Shown: positions 31,562 to 40,658 of the stretch, one piece after another | Position numbering within the stretch: position 1 is the first letter of the stretch | Layout of the letters: every line of letters starts with the position of its first letter | Origin: Saccharomycopsis malanga | Lineage: Eukaryota; Ascomycota; Saccharomycetes; Ascoideales; Saccharomycopsidaceae | Length of the DNA stretch: 64,000 bases | Assembly (NCBI GenBank): GCA_004014935.1 | Contig: CP025321.1 | Location: 3,224,001 to 3,288,000 of the forward strand | Direction of reading: 5' to 3' | The notes under the pieces: model-generated | The model's input: the letters and a program-made list of their open reading frames with translations, nothing else | Told to the model about the DNA's origin: nothing | Databases searched by the model: none | Translations under genes and position numbers: made by a program

Positions 31562-34507
31562 ATGAATCTTTCCAACTTGGTAGACAATCACCACACGATG
31601 CCTAGTAGACGCACTAGTGCGTCTGTTTCTGGCAAAAGGCCCAACAATTTATATTATCTTCCAGCAAGACTATCTGTATTACAGAACGATTTCATAGAGT
31701 TGATAATTCGGCTTCATAAGAATCATTTGCAGAGGCTGTTTGGCTGCTGTAGTGCTAACAATGAGCCGGAAACCAATTTAGGTCTTTCAGACAAGGGTCT
31801 TTCGAATCGTGATCTTACCAATCTTTTGTATTCCAATTTGAATTTGGCTGTAAACAACCCATATTTGTTGGTGGACCATTATATTCCCAAGAACATGCTT
31901 CTTATGAACACCAAAGACTCTTTGACCAACATTTCTGGCAAGTTTGCCGTGTTGAACCAGATTATTTCTGTATATGAAAAGTACAATGACAGCAGCAGAA
32001 CACGCAAGTTTAATGTTCTTGTGTTGGCAAACAGTTCCAAAGAGTTGGATTTCATAGAAAGTCTTCTAATAGGGCGCCTTGTAAACTACAAGAGATACTC
32101 TGGCTCAAAGTTGTTTGAACATAAACTCGAAAATAGCGTCAAACCGTTCAGTGCACATAATGAAGATATCTCTGAGCCCCAACAAAACTCTACTAGTTCT
32201 TCGCATCTCAAACGAAGCGCCAATCCTAAGGATGATCCTTATTTGGTCAGAAGATTGAAAAAACAACATAAAAGGGCAATGACATACATTGCTAATAATA
32301 ATTATAACCATAATTATTGCCTTACGATGCATCTTATTACTGTCAACCAGTTAAAGTTCCAGTTTTTCACAAACTCGAATCCTGAAACAAATTTTGATTT
32401 TCTAGACCTATGCAATACCATTGACTTCAACTACATCATATCCTTCAACAACTATCTCAACTTGGATCATTACTATTTGAAAAAGCTCCGTGCGGGCTAT
32501 ATACATCCTACAACTTCCAGATATCAACGGTATCTGACGCCGCTTCCCATTGTGTGTCTTTTGGCCAAAGGTTCCATAGAACATGCGACCATTGCTGCTC
32601 ATGATTGGTTGGTGAGAAACAAGGTTGTAAATGACCATGCGAATCACGACAGAAACTATATTGATGAACGTCCCACTAGTTTCAATTTGAATAGCAAAGA
32701 CGACTCCATACTATTGCTTATAATCAAGCTTTTCCTTTTATCTCGTAAAGAAATAGATCCACCAGTATCCGAACAAGACAATGCTTTGTTCGAAGAATGG
32801 CTTCTCAGTCCTGTCGTAACAGCCCCAACAAGCTCTATGTTCAACCAAAACGCCACTGAGTTAGAATTGGAATCCCTGGCAACCTTTGCAGAGCATATGC
32901 ATTTGTTCAAATCACACTTCGATGTCTCCAAGTCCATATTAGACAAACCTATGCAACCTGATGCATATTTGAATTCAGCATTGACGCCCATAAACTTGAA
33001 GTTTTTTGAATTTGACCATGATCAAAGCTTATCTGGAACACTTCAACTTTTTGAGAAAAATAAACAGATTCTTGACCAATTTCCTAATACCGCTTCTGTT
33101 TATGTTTCTGAAGATGTCAATAGTAAAGCCAAAAAAGAATTTGGTGACACAACTGCTGCAAAAAGACTCAAGATTGAGCCCAGTGCTTCCGAAAGTTTTT
33201 TGCTCGCGTTCGACACTCAAGGTATTGGCACGTTACTCAATGAATTGAAAGAGTTGGTACTGACTCATGAATCAATCAAAAGTAGCTCTTTAACAGAGTT
33301 GGTGTCACCTACAAATGGCCCAATAACGTTGGACAATTATAAAAAGTCGTTAACAAAGCTTATAAAAGCCCGAGGGGAAACATTGGACAAGCTAAACACG
33401 GTTTTCAATACCAAGTTGTACAAGGAAAACATTGTAGGTAATGCTATCCAGTTGCGAGTGGAGAAAAACAACTTTATATCCAAAGATGTATTTTCCAAGC
33501 AATTGGAACTCAAGAAATCTATTACCAAGGAGGAAAAATATTTTGAAAAGATATTAAATGATTACAAGCGCTCCAAACAGGCAGAAGAAAGCATCTTGCA
33601 CAAGATCCTCATATTTGACAATTATTTGAATACCGCAGCTGGCCTCGAAACTGGTAAAGAAACTGATATTGACACCGGAACAGTCTTCAATGAAAGTGAA
33701 CAAAAGCAATTGGAAGACATTCTTCAGCCCATTGTGAACCTCAAACAAGAAAACTTTGATGAAAATGAACAAACAGATAAGAAAAAGCCAGATGACAAAA
33801 TAAAGAAAAAAGAAGATGAAGACAAGTTGAAAAAGGGCGCGGAAAACAAAGCCAAAATTGATAAGGAAAATAGAAAGAATGAAGAAGAAGCAAATCATGC
33901 TCTTGAGCAGCTTAAATATTTCTTCAGTCTTAATAGTAAGCATGTAAAGCTTAACGAAACAACAAAGGAACTTGAAATAGATGAAAGTATTCGGCAAAAC
34001 GCTTACGAAATAACCCAAGACACTTTGGCCACTCAGGACGCAATCATCGCACATCTTGAAGCCCAAGTTTCCGATCTAGACTCACAGTCTGACAGGCTTT
34101 CTGAAACAATAGAGGATAGCAGGTCCAGATACCAGCTGAGTTCTTCTCACGTTTCCACTCAACTAGAAGACGTGCGTGCTCTCGATGCTAAAGTCACAGC
34201 TATAAAGGAGATTTTGGCCAAAAAAGATCATCTTTTGATTATCAAAGAAAAAGCACTTGATACAGATTACGATCCTTCCGAAGCTTTTAACAAAAGTTCT
34301 AATGGAATTGCTGCTGCTTCGCCCGAATTAAAATGGGACAATCCGTCAAACTACAAAGCAATCAAGTACCAAAACTTGGTGAGCCAAAAATACTTTTTGG
34401 AGAATTACATGAAGGTTTTAAAAAGTTGTTTCAGTAGCAAAAAACAAGCGTTAAATGGGAGAGGCTCTGGAGGAACCAAAAGGACTTCGAGTAAAATGTA
34501 CCAGTGA
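31562..34507 (+). CDS. HDA2: Histone deacetylase Hda1 complex subunit 2
   Basis: This is a non-catalytic subunit of the class II Hda1 deacetylase complex. The 981-residue protein has the PF11496-type helicase-like domain (about 25-390): YYLPARLSVLQNDFIELI, LLVDHYIPKNMLLM and SGKFAVLNQIISVYEKY. SSKELDFIESLLIGRLVNYK and KRYSGSKLF follow. These match S. cerevisiae Hda2 more closely than Hda3, especially the KELD..E.L..G.....KR.SG block. The C-terminal half is a long charged coiled coil with a Lys/Glu-rich stretch near 740-780, the Hda2-Hda3 dimer region. The protein is longer than S. cerevisiae Hda2 (about 674). The ATG at 31562 is used; the frame extends upstream only to a TTG. Confidence 0.87.
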   Translation: MNLSNLVDNHHTMPSRRTSASVSGKRPNNLYYLPARLSVLQNDFIELIIRLHKNHLQRLFGCCSANNEPETNLGLSDKGLSNRDLTNLLYSNLNLAVNNPYLLVDHYIPKNMLLMNTKDSLTNISGKFAVLNQIISVYEKYNDSSRTRKFNVLVLANSSKELDFIESLLIGRLVNYKRYSGSKLFEHKLENSVKPFSAHNEDISEPQQNSTSSSHLKRSANPKDDPYLVRRLKKQHKRAMTYIANNNYNHNYCLTMHLITVNQLKFQFFTNSNPETNFDFLDLCNTIDFNYIISFNNYLNLDHYYLKKLRAGYIHPTTSRYQRYLTPLPIVCLLAKGSIEHATIAAHDWLVRNKVVNDHANHDRNYIDERPTSFNLNSKDDSILLLIIKLFLLSRKEIDPPVSEQDNALFEEWLLSPVVTAPTSSMFNQNATELELESLATFAEHMHLFKSHFDVSKSILDKPMQPDAYLNSALTPINLKFFEFDHDQSLSGTLQLFEKNKQILDQFPNTASVYVSEDVNSKAKKEFGDTTAAKRLKIEPSASESFLLAFDTQGIGTLLNELKELVLTHESIKSSSLTELVSPTNGPITLDNYKKSLTKLIKARGETLDKLNTVFNTKLYKENIVGNAIQLRVEKNNFISKDVFSKQLELKKSITKEEKYFEKILNDYKRSKQAEESILHKILIFDNYLNTAAGLETGKETDIDTGTVFNESEQKQLEDILQPIVNLKQENFDENEQTDKKKPDDKIKKKEDEDKLKKGAENKAKIDKENRKNEEEANHALEQLKYFFSLNSKHVKLNETTKELEIDESIRQNAYEITQDTLATQDAIIAHLEAQVSDLDSQSDRLSETIEDSRSRYQLSSSHVSTQLEDVRALDAKVTAIKEILAKKDHLLIIKEKALDTDYDPSEAFNKSSNGIAAASPELKWDNPSNYKAIKYQNLVSQKYFLENYMKVLKSCFSSKKQALNGRGSGGTKRTSSKMYQ

Positions 34508-35813
34508 ATGTACGCGTTATGGAAAAATAAACCAGAAACTAATATTTAGATATAGAATTAACATCGGCAGGGAGGGGCTAGTGTTGCCCCATTTACTTTA
34601 ATGGATGACACTTTTTCACTCTTCAATAGTGTAGTAGAGCTGCTTGTACAAGGGCTACAACTCGACAAAGTCGCTAATAATACTTGATGAAGGAGCTAAA
34701 TTTTTACGTCTGGATTAAATACGAAGAAATTGCGCTGTATGCAAAGTAACACATAACATGGTTAAATGAGTATGAAAAGTTTTCACCTACACTATTAAAA
34801 GACTTTTTCATTATTTAGTAGATTTCAACACTTTTTCCGATGTGTCAAGATTGGTCGTTCCGTTCCCACACTGAAACATACAATGTACAAGGATATAGAC
34901 CATATAAGTCGTAGTTGCTGATCGCATTTATTTGGTGGCATTAGTCAAACTTCAGAAACGGGTCTTATTTCCAATACGTATGATATCCAGAAATTCGCAT
35001 TTTTTACTTCCAATTGCTCGACGTTTCCTAAAGTAGATTAAGCAATACTCACAAAGGTGATTATGAGATCTGATGGCGCAACGAGCATCATTCGAAAGCT
35101 GTCGATCAATTTGTACACACTTCAGGTCAATAAGCAAACACCACTTTGAACAGCTTCTTTCACGTTTTTGCAAAGCATTTTGTTGCTATAAAGAATATCA
35201 TACAAAAGCTAATAAATAGCATATCTACAGTAAAGTCAAAATGACCACCGGAGATGACTTACTTAATCAGGAAAGTAGACTTTCTTCTTCCGGTGAGTTT
35301 GGGCTACAATCCAGACCTAGTTTTCTGTATTTTAGGGCATGTCATCAATGTATACTACTGCAAGGCAACAATGTCGAGTTGGATCCTTAGCTGTAGTATT
35401 TGGCTGAAATATTTGTACATGCAGAGAATGTGCTAATGAACTAGTCTGTTTTTCATCATTTCTCTGACCATGTTTAGCTGCTTCCTGGACAAACTGTTGG
35501 CTTTTTAGCCCTGGATTATAACCCTATTGTTTGGGCAAAGACTTTGGCATGATGTTTCATTCAAGTTGGCAGATCATTACCACTCCCAAGGGCAGTCATT
35601 GTGCCTCTTTTGCATGACAAACTCTCAACATGACACCCGTGGACCCTTGGGAGAGTACATACATTTGACAATAGCTGTACACTATCAAAGGTCAATTCAT
35701 CTGAAGGTGCTGTAGAGTATAGTATTTATAGTGGGTCAATGTTCCTGACATTTGAATTGCTATAATTGAATAAACATCAACACTCTTTTTTAATAAAAAT
35801 TCAATCACTGAAA
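34508..35813. other. Intergenic, chitinase promoter region
   Basis: About 1.3 kb lies between HDA2 and the chitinase gene. A Cys-rich open frame without ATG occurs on the minus strand at 34952-35173 (see findings). A 49-codon ATG frame starts at 35241 on the plus strand but has no recognisable features. No RNA gene or repeat was seen. Confidence 0.45.
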
Positions 35814-37316
35814 ATGTTTTTATGGAAACTCGCTTCTCTTGCAAACATCATTCTTTCTGGATCTATTGTTGCTGCTTTCAACGGGTCTGGCAAGGATAAT
35901 GTAGCAGTTTATTGGGGTCAAAACTCGGCTCAGACTCAGCAGCGGTTGAGCTATTATTGTGACAGTAACAGCGTGGACATCATTATTCTCTCATTTGTCA
36001 CTGTCTTCCCTGGTAAGGATAACATACCCTCTTTAAACTTTGCCAATGCTTGTTCTGAGCAGTACAGCAACGGCTTGTTACATTGTTCCCAGATTGCTGC
36101 TGACATTAAAACATGTCAATCCAAAAACAAGAAGGTTCTTTTGTCTCTAGGAGGAGCCTCTGGACTGTACTCTTTTTCGAGTGACTCTGAGGCTCAGACC
36201 TTTGCTGGCTCGTTGTGGAATTTGTTTGGAGAAGGAAAGTCAGATACTAGACCATTTGATGATGCAGTCATTGATGGGTTTGATTTGGATATTGAAAACA
36301 ACATACCAACAGGCTATGCTGCATTGGTCACCAAGCTTCGCACTTATTTTGCCAAAGGTTCTAAACAATATTACATTTCAGCAGCTCCCCAATGTCCTAT
36401 TCCAGATGCCTCTTTGAACAATGTGTTAACCAATGCGGATGTTGACTTTGCTTTTATCCAGTTCTACAATAACTACTGTAATATCGGTGCCAATTTTAAC
36501 TGGAACGATTGGGTGAACTGGGCAAACAGTGACGCTCACAATAAAAATATCAGATTGTATCTTGGTTTACCTGGTAATACTGGTGCTGCTGGCTCTGGAT
36601 ACACAGATGTTTCTAGGGTGAAAAGTACAATTGATTCGATCTATTCTGGTAACCATTTTGGAGGTATTGCTATCTGGGACGCTTCCCAGGCTTTTGCTAA
36701 TAAGCTTTCTAGTGGAAATTATGCTGAAGCTATGAAATCAATTCTCTTAGGAAAATCAGGCTCGCCAACTTCGAGCTCTTCTTCATCTACTGCTCGTCCA
36801 ACAACAACTTCGACAACTACTTCCAAAACTTCTTCAAAAACTTCTTCTACCACATCACACCCAACAACACCTTCCAAGTCTACATCCAAAACTTCCACCA
36901 GTAGCCGAACTACCTCTTCTACCAGTCGAACTACTTCCTCTACCAGTTCTAAAATAAGTACAACTTCAAAGCCAACAATCTCTACACCAAAGACGACAAA
37001 ACCTAGCACATTCAAAACTACCGCTCGTACCTCATTTAGCTCGCTCATCACCACAACTTATCATAGCACTATCACACGCCGTTCTACCACATTAACTAGC
37101 ACAGTCCGGACAACCATCAGTGCTTCAACCAGTGCCCATACTACCAGTAAAGGACCGAGTGCCCCATGTAACAATGGTGACTTTAAGTGTGACAATGGAG
37201 CAATTGCCAAATGTGACCACGGCGCCTGGGTAGTGTTCCAATGTGCACAAGGCACCAGATGCTATAGTTATACATTCAATGGTGTGCCTGTTATTGGATG
37301 CAACTTTATCAGTTGA
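35814..37316 (+). CDS. CHT3: Secreted GH18 chitinase with CBM19 chitin-binding domain
   Basis: This endochitinase acts at the cell wall and septum; its S. cerevisiae relative Cts1 is needed for cell separation. The 500-residue preprotein has a signal peptide (1 to about 21, ending SGSIVAA). The GH18 catalytic domain spans about 22-305 with the hallmark DGFDLDIEN (Asp154 to Glu161, catalytic acid) and SAAPQCPIPDASL. A Ser/Thr-rich, probably O-mannosylated linker (about 310-448) comes next. A six-Cys CBM19 module (451-500) ends the protein: Cys452, 459, 467, 477, 483 and 496. There is no GPI-like tail, so Cht3 fits better than Cht2. Residue 118, in GGASG-x-Y, is CTG where relatives have Ser, supporting the CUG-Ser code. 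The ATG at 35814 gives the signal peptide; the frame upstream has only a TTG. Confidence 0.93.
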   Translation: MFLWKLASLANIILSGSIVAAFNGSGKDNVAVYWGQNSAQTQQRLSYYCDSNSVDIIILSFVTVFPGKDNIPSLNFANACSEQYSNGLLHCSQIAADIKTCQSKNKKVLLSLGGASGLYSFSSDSEAQTFAGSLWNLFGEGKSDTRPFDDAVIDGFDLDIENNIPTGYAALVTKLRTYFAKGSKQYYISAAPQCPIPDASLNNVLTNADVDFAFIQFYNNYCNIGANFNWNDWVNWANSDAHNKNIRLYLGLPGNTGAAGSGYTDVSRVKSTIDSIYSGNHFGGIAIWDASQAFANKLSSGNYAEAMKSILLGKSGSPTSSSSSSTARPTTTSTTTSKTSSKTSSTTSHPTTPSKSTSKTSTSSRTTSSTSRTTSSTSSKISTTSKPTISTPKTTKPSTFKTTARTSFSSLITTTYHSTITRRSTTLTSTVRTTISASTSAHTTSKGPSAPCNNGDFKCDNGAIAKCDHGAWVVFQCAQGTRCYSYTFNGVPVIGCNFIS

Positions 37317-37563
37317 AATAGGCTTTCAATTTTTATTTTTCACCTACTTACTTTCTTTATATTAGACACGACTTATCTTCAATGTTCAACCTTACAACAC
37401 CAAACTTGTTCCGTAATCAACTTAAATTTTCGATTTTTAAATCAACTGTAAACATTTATTTTCTTCTCTAAATATTGTCAATAATGAATTAAAATGAAGT
37501 AGTCGTAAAATAGCTGATTACAGCTTTTTACAATACAAAGTATTCAAACAGGAAAAAAAATAA

Positions 37564-37679
37564 TGGACGCTGTGAGATTCGAACTCACGCCTCGAATGAG
37601 ACCCGATAACCCAGCTGTAAAGCCGTAAGATTTATTAATTCTTGAGTCGGGCGCCTTAGACCAACTCGGCCAAACGTCC
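37564..37679 (-). tRNA. tRNA-Leu(CAA), with 33-nt intron
   Basis: On the minus strand the gene folds as a class II tRNA. The acceptor is GGACGTT/AGCGTCC with A73. A D arm with GGCCGAGTTGGT (box A) follows. The anticodon stem is CCCGA/TCGGG with loop CTCAAGA, so the anticodon is CAA. There is a long variable arm, then a T arm GTGAG-TTCGAAT-CTCAC (box B). An intron of 33 nt lies at the usual place after base 37 (37608-37640). A T-run terminator follows (the A-run at 37553-37561 on the plus strand). It decodes TTG, the Leu codon that CUG-Ser yeasts favour. It lies in the REB1 upstream region. Confidence 0.96.
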
Positions 37680-38011
37680 TATTTGTTGAATTTTTTCTCA
37701 CAGGAGATGTGATAACACCGTTGGTCATTATAGCATATGCACTAACCTGCATGTTTTTTTTTTATTCCACGTGACTGTCATAAAATTTTTCCTAAGCGGC
37801 CCGCTGCGGGGGCAGGTGGCGTTCCCACCAATAAGAAAAAAAGAGGCTAAAAGCAAAAATTTACCCTTCAATAGTCTTGTTTTTTCTTCTTCTTTCCTCT
37901 TTGCTTGTATATCATCTGGATATTATCACCTACTTTTAAGGGTAACTTGCTATCTTCTGAAAAATATCAGGAGGGTTAACAGTGAGCGTGGAAAGACATA
38001 AATTACGCGTC
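37680..38011. other. Intergenic, REB1 promoter
   Basis: This 332 bp between the tRNA-Leu 5' end and REB1 holds the REB1 promoter and leader. A CACGTG E-box lies at 37768-37773, followed by a GC-rich patch (GGCCCGCTGCGGGGGC, about 37797-37813) and pyrimidine-rich sequence. Confidence 0.5.
37768..37773. promoter_or_regulatory. CACGTG E-box upstream of REB1
   Basis: This perfect CACGTG, followed by AC, is bound in yeasts by Cbf1 or other bHLH factors. It lies 239 bp upstream of the REB1 ATG. Confidence 0.4.
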
Positions 38012-40363
38012 ATGCCGGGCAAATTGGAGAAGCAAAGACTAAACCATACAGGCGACAACGGCGACAATGGTGCCGATGTTTCTGACGAGTCTCAAGATAT
38101 TATGGAGCTTGATAATGGGTCCCAGGGTGTTGAAGTCAATGGCTCATCGGAAGATCACCAAGTGAGGGACACCAAGGATAAGCATGAGGATTCAAATAAG
38201 AATGGTATTAATTCCAATGATGGTGACCATGACGGCAACGGAAACAATGTTTCAGGCGGTAACAATTCCAACTCTGCTAATAACAACGGTAATTCCAATA
38301 ATGACCATTCTTCTATTACAAACGACGCGGTTGAAGCTGCGGTGATGAGATATGTTGGTGGCACCGATTTTAACCAGTGGACTGCTGGGTTTTTGGATGA
38401 TGAGTTGACCAATTCAACCAATACTGCGACTTCTGTTGCTGCCGCAGCTGCTAATGTCATTGCTAACGCGTCAACCAGTCCACTCAAGGCAAAGAATGAC
38501 AAATCCGCAAAGAGATTAGGTACTGACAAAACTGATTCTAAGGGAAAGAAGAAGAGAAAGTTGGTAAATGGAAACAATGCTGCTCTTATTGCTGCTGCTG
38601 TTGCTGCTGCTACTGCTGCTACCAATAATAATAACAACAATGGTGGAAACGCTACTGGAAAAAATAACGCGTTGGTTGATCCAGAATTGGCTCAGTTGGA
38701 TAGCTCATCCAACGAACACGACCGTTTAGTGCAAGCTGCTATTAATGATGCAAAGGAGTTGGCTCAGTTTGGTAATTTTGATCAGGAATATTTGCTCAGC
38801 CAACAGAAAGGAGGATCAGGTAACAACAATCATGCTTCTGAAGATAATAACAGTCATAATAATGATGGTGGCAATAATGATGACAGTTTTATTGGGCCTA
38901 AACATGAAGGCAATATTAAAGCTATCAACCAAGCTCATGTTGATGCTGCTGCTGCCCATGCTGCTCATCTTCATCAACAACAGCACGAACAACAAGCTGC
39001 ACAAGCTTCTGTTGCTAGTCAAAACGCATATCATCAATTAACACATCAGAATTTGAATCCACACCCGGAATTAGGCAACATTGCCAGCATGCACAATAAC
39101 GAAGTAGCAACTCTTGTGGCGCAAGCTGCTACTAATGCTGGCGCCTATGTTACCGGGAAGCCACAGGGCAAGATGTTTTCCAAAGAGGAACATGAAGCTA
39201 TTGACAAGTTTATCGTGGCGTATTGCGAAATCCATAAACTCAGCAGAGAAGATATTTGCAAAAGAATCTGGTCTAATTCTAGAGTGAAGGACAATTTCTG
39301 GGAATCGTTGCAAAAAGTGCTACCAGAAAGATCCAGAGCATCTGTATACAAGCATGTCAGAAGAGCGTATCATGTTTTCTCTGTGAGAGGCAAATGGAAT
39401 GCCGAAGAAGACGCCAGATTGGGTGCTTTAGCAAAGGATAAAGAAGGTCAATGGAAGGCTATTGGTGAGATTATGGGACGTATGCCGGAGGATTGCAGAG
39501 ATAGATGGAGAAACTATGTTAAATGTGGTGAGAACCGTGCCCAGAATAAATGGACTGAGGAGGAAGAAGAAAAGTTGAAATCTATTATTCATGAAATTTT
39601 CCAGGAAAACCCTCTGAATCCAGTTATAAACTGGACAGTGGTTAGTGAGAAAATGGGAGGTTTACGTTCTAGAATCCAATGTCGTTACAAATGGAATAAA
39701 TTGTTGAAACGCCAAGCAACCTATCGTGCAAGCAACATGAGTCAAGAGGATCGCTTGTGGTTGGTCACCAGATTGAAGGAATTGCAATTTGAAGATGAAA
39801 GCCAGGTCGAATGGGATGCTTTGGCTTCTTTACATCCGAGAGGTTATTGGACCGGCTCTGATTTCAAAGTCTGTTTCGAGAAAATGAGAAGTTCTATCAA
39901 GGATTTTAAAAACAAAAAAATGGACGAAATTTGTAACATCTTGTTCACCAATATATATGGTAACGCAAGAATGGCAGCCAACGAGAATGTTCAGGTTGAC
40001 AATTCTAACAATAATGCTAACAACATTTTCAACGTAAGTCAGATCAATCAGATTGCTAATGAACATCAGCACCATCATCAAATCCTGAGTGCTGCTGCTG
40101 CTGCCGCGGCTGCCGCCGCCGCTGCTGCTGCAGTAGAACAGAACCAGCAGATCAAACCAAATTTGAAGTCAGAGCTTGGTGGAGGCCATGCTAATAACAA
40201 CGATGATGCTTCTGGAAACCTCGATTCCGATTCCAAAAACCCTAAAAATGTTATCAAGGATGAACATCATCATCACCATCATCAGCAACTGCCTGTTGAT
40301 GATGTCAGCATTGCTAGTGCAGCAGTCGCTGCAGTTAACAACAACCCTTATGGTGACTGGTGA
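38012..40363 (+). CDS. REB1: Reb1-type Myb general regulatory factor
   Basis: This DNA-binding factor is related to Reb1, which binds TTACCCG sites, shapes nucleosome-free promoters and terminates RNA polymerase I. The 783-residue protein has an Asn/Asp/Gly-rich N-terminus and Ala-rich tracts encoded by GCT runs. The conserved DNA-binding region spans about 388-600. It opens MFSKEEHEAIDKFIVAYCEI, includes LPERSRASVYKHVRRAYHVF, then Myb-type Trp repeats (GKWNAEEDARLGALA, QWKAIGEIMGRMPEDCRDRW, NKWTEEEEEKLKSI, RIQCRYKWNKLL). The C-terminal part carries poly-Ala (near 690) and His/Gln-rich repeats. The ATG at 38012 is chosen; the frame upstream has only a GTG. tRNA genes lie on both sides. Confidence 0.93.
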   Translation: MPGKLEKQRLNHTGDNGDNGADVSDESQDIMELDNGSQGVEVNGSSEDHQVRDTKDKHEDSNKNGINSNDGDHDGNGNNVSGGNNSNSANNNGNSNNDHSSITNDAVEAAVMRYVGGTDFNQWTAGFLDDELTNSTNTATSVAAAAANVIANASTSPLKAKNDKSAKRLGTDKTDSKGKKKRKLVNGNNAALIAAAVAAATAATNNNNNNGGNATGKNNALVDPELAQLDSSSNEHDRLVQAAINDAKELAQFGNFDQEYLLSQQKGGSGNNNHASEDNNSHNNDGGNNDDSFIGPKHEGNIKAINQAHVDAAAAHAAHLHQQQHEQQAAQASVASQNAYHQLTHQNLNPHPELGNIASMHNNEVATLVAQAATNAGAYVTGKPQGKMFSKEEHEAIDKFIVAYCEIHKLSREDICKRIWSNSRVKDNFWESLQKVLPERSRASVYKHVRRAYHVFSVRGKWNAEEDARLGALAKDKEGQWKAIGEIMGRMPEDCRDRWRNYVKCGENRAQNKWTEEEEEKLKSIIHEIFQENPLNPVINWTVVSEKMGGLRSRIQCRYKWNKLLKRQATYRASNMSQEDRLWLVTRLKELQFEDESQVEWDALASLHPRGYWTGSDFKVCFEKMRSSIKDFKNKKMDEICNILFTNIYGNARMAANENVQVDNSNNNANNIFNVSQINQIANEHQHHHQILSAAAAAAAAAAAAAAVEQNQQIKPNLKSELGGGHANNNDDASGNLDSDSKNPKNVIKDEHHHHHHQQLPVDDVSIASAAVAAVNNNPYGDW

Positions 40364-40586
40364 TCTCTTTTCTTTCTTTTTCTTCTTACTTTGTTTCTTT
40401 CTTTGCTTTATGTACCATATCATTGTTGAAATGTTTTGTAATTTTACCGGCGTCGATACCTAGTGTTTTGAATTTTATAATCTTCTTCTTACATTCTAGT
40501 TTTATTTTGTAAAAAAAAGTAAGTGGTTTGTTTGACAAGTTCCAGCTAAAAAATAAAAAAATTTTCTAATTTCAATTGAAAAAAAT

Positions 40587-40658
40587 TGCCGGCCCCAGGA
40601 ATCGAACCTGGGTCTAGTCGGCCACAACGACTCGTACTGACCACTATACTAGGCCGGC
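40587..40658 (-). tRNA. tRNA-His(GTG)
   Basis: On the minus strand the 72-nt gene has acceptor GCCGGCC/GGCCGGC with A73, the D arm with TAGTATAGTGGT (box A), anticodon stem-loop TCGTTGTGGCCGA with anticodon GTG, and a T arm with GGTTCGATTCC (box B). There is no intron. The G at position -1 needed by HisRS is added after transcription, as in other yeasts. A T-run terminator follows (A-run at 40579-40585 on the plus strand). It sits downstream of REB1. Confidence 0.97.
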
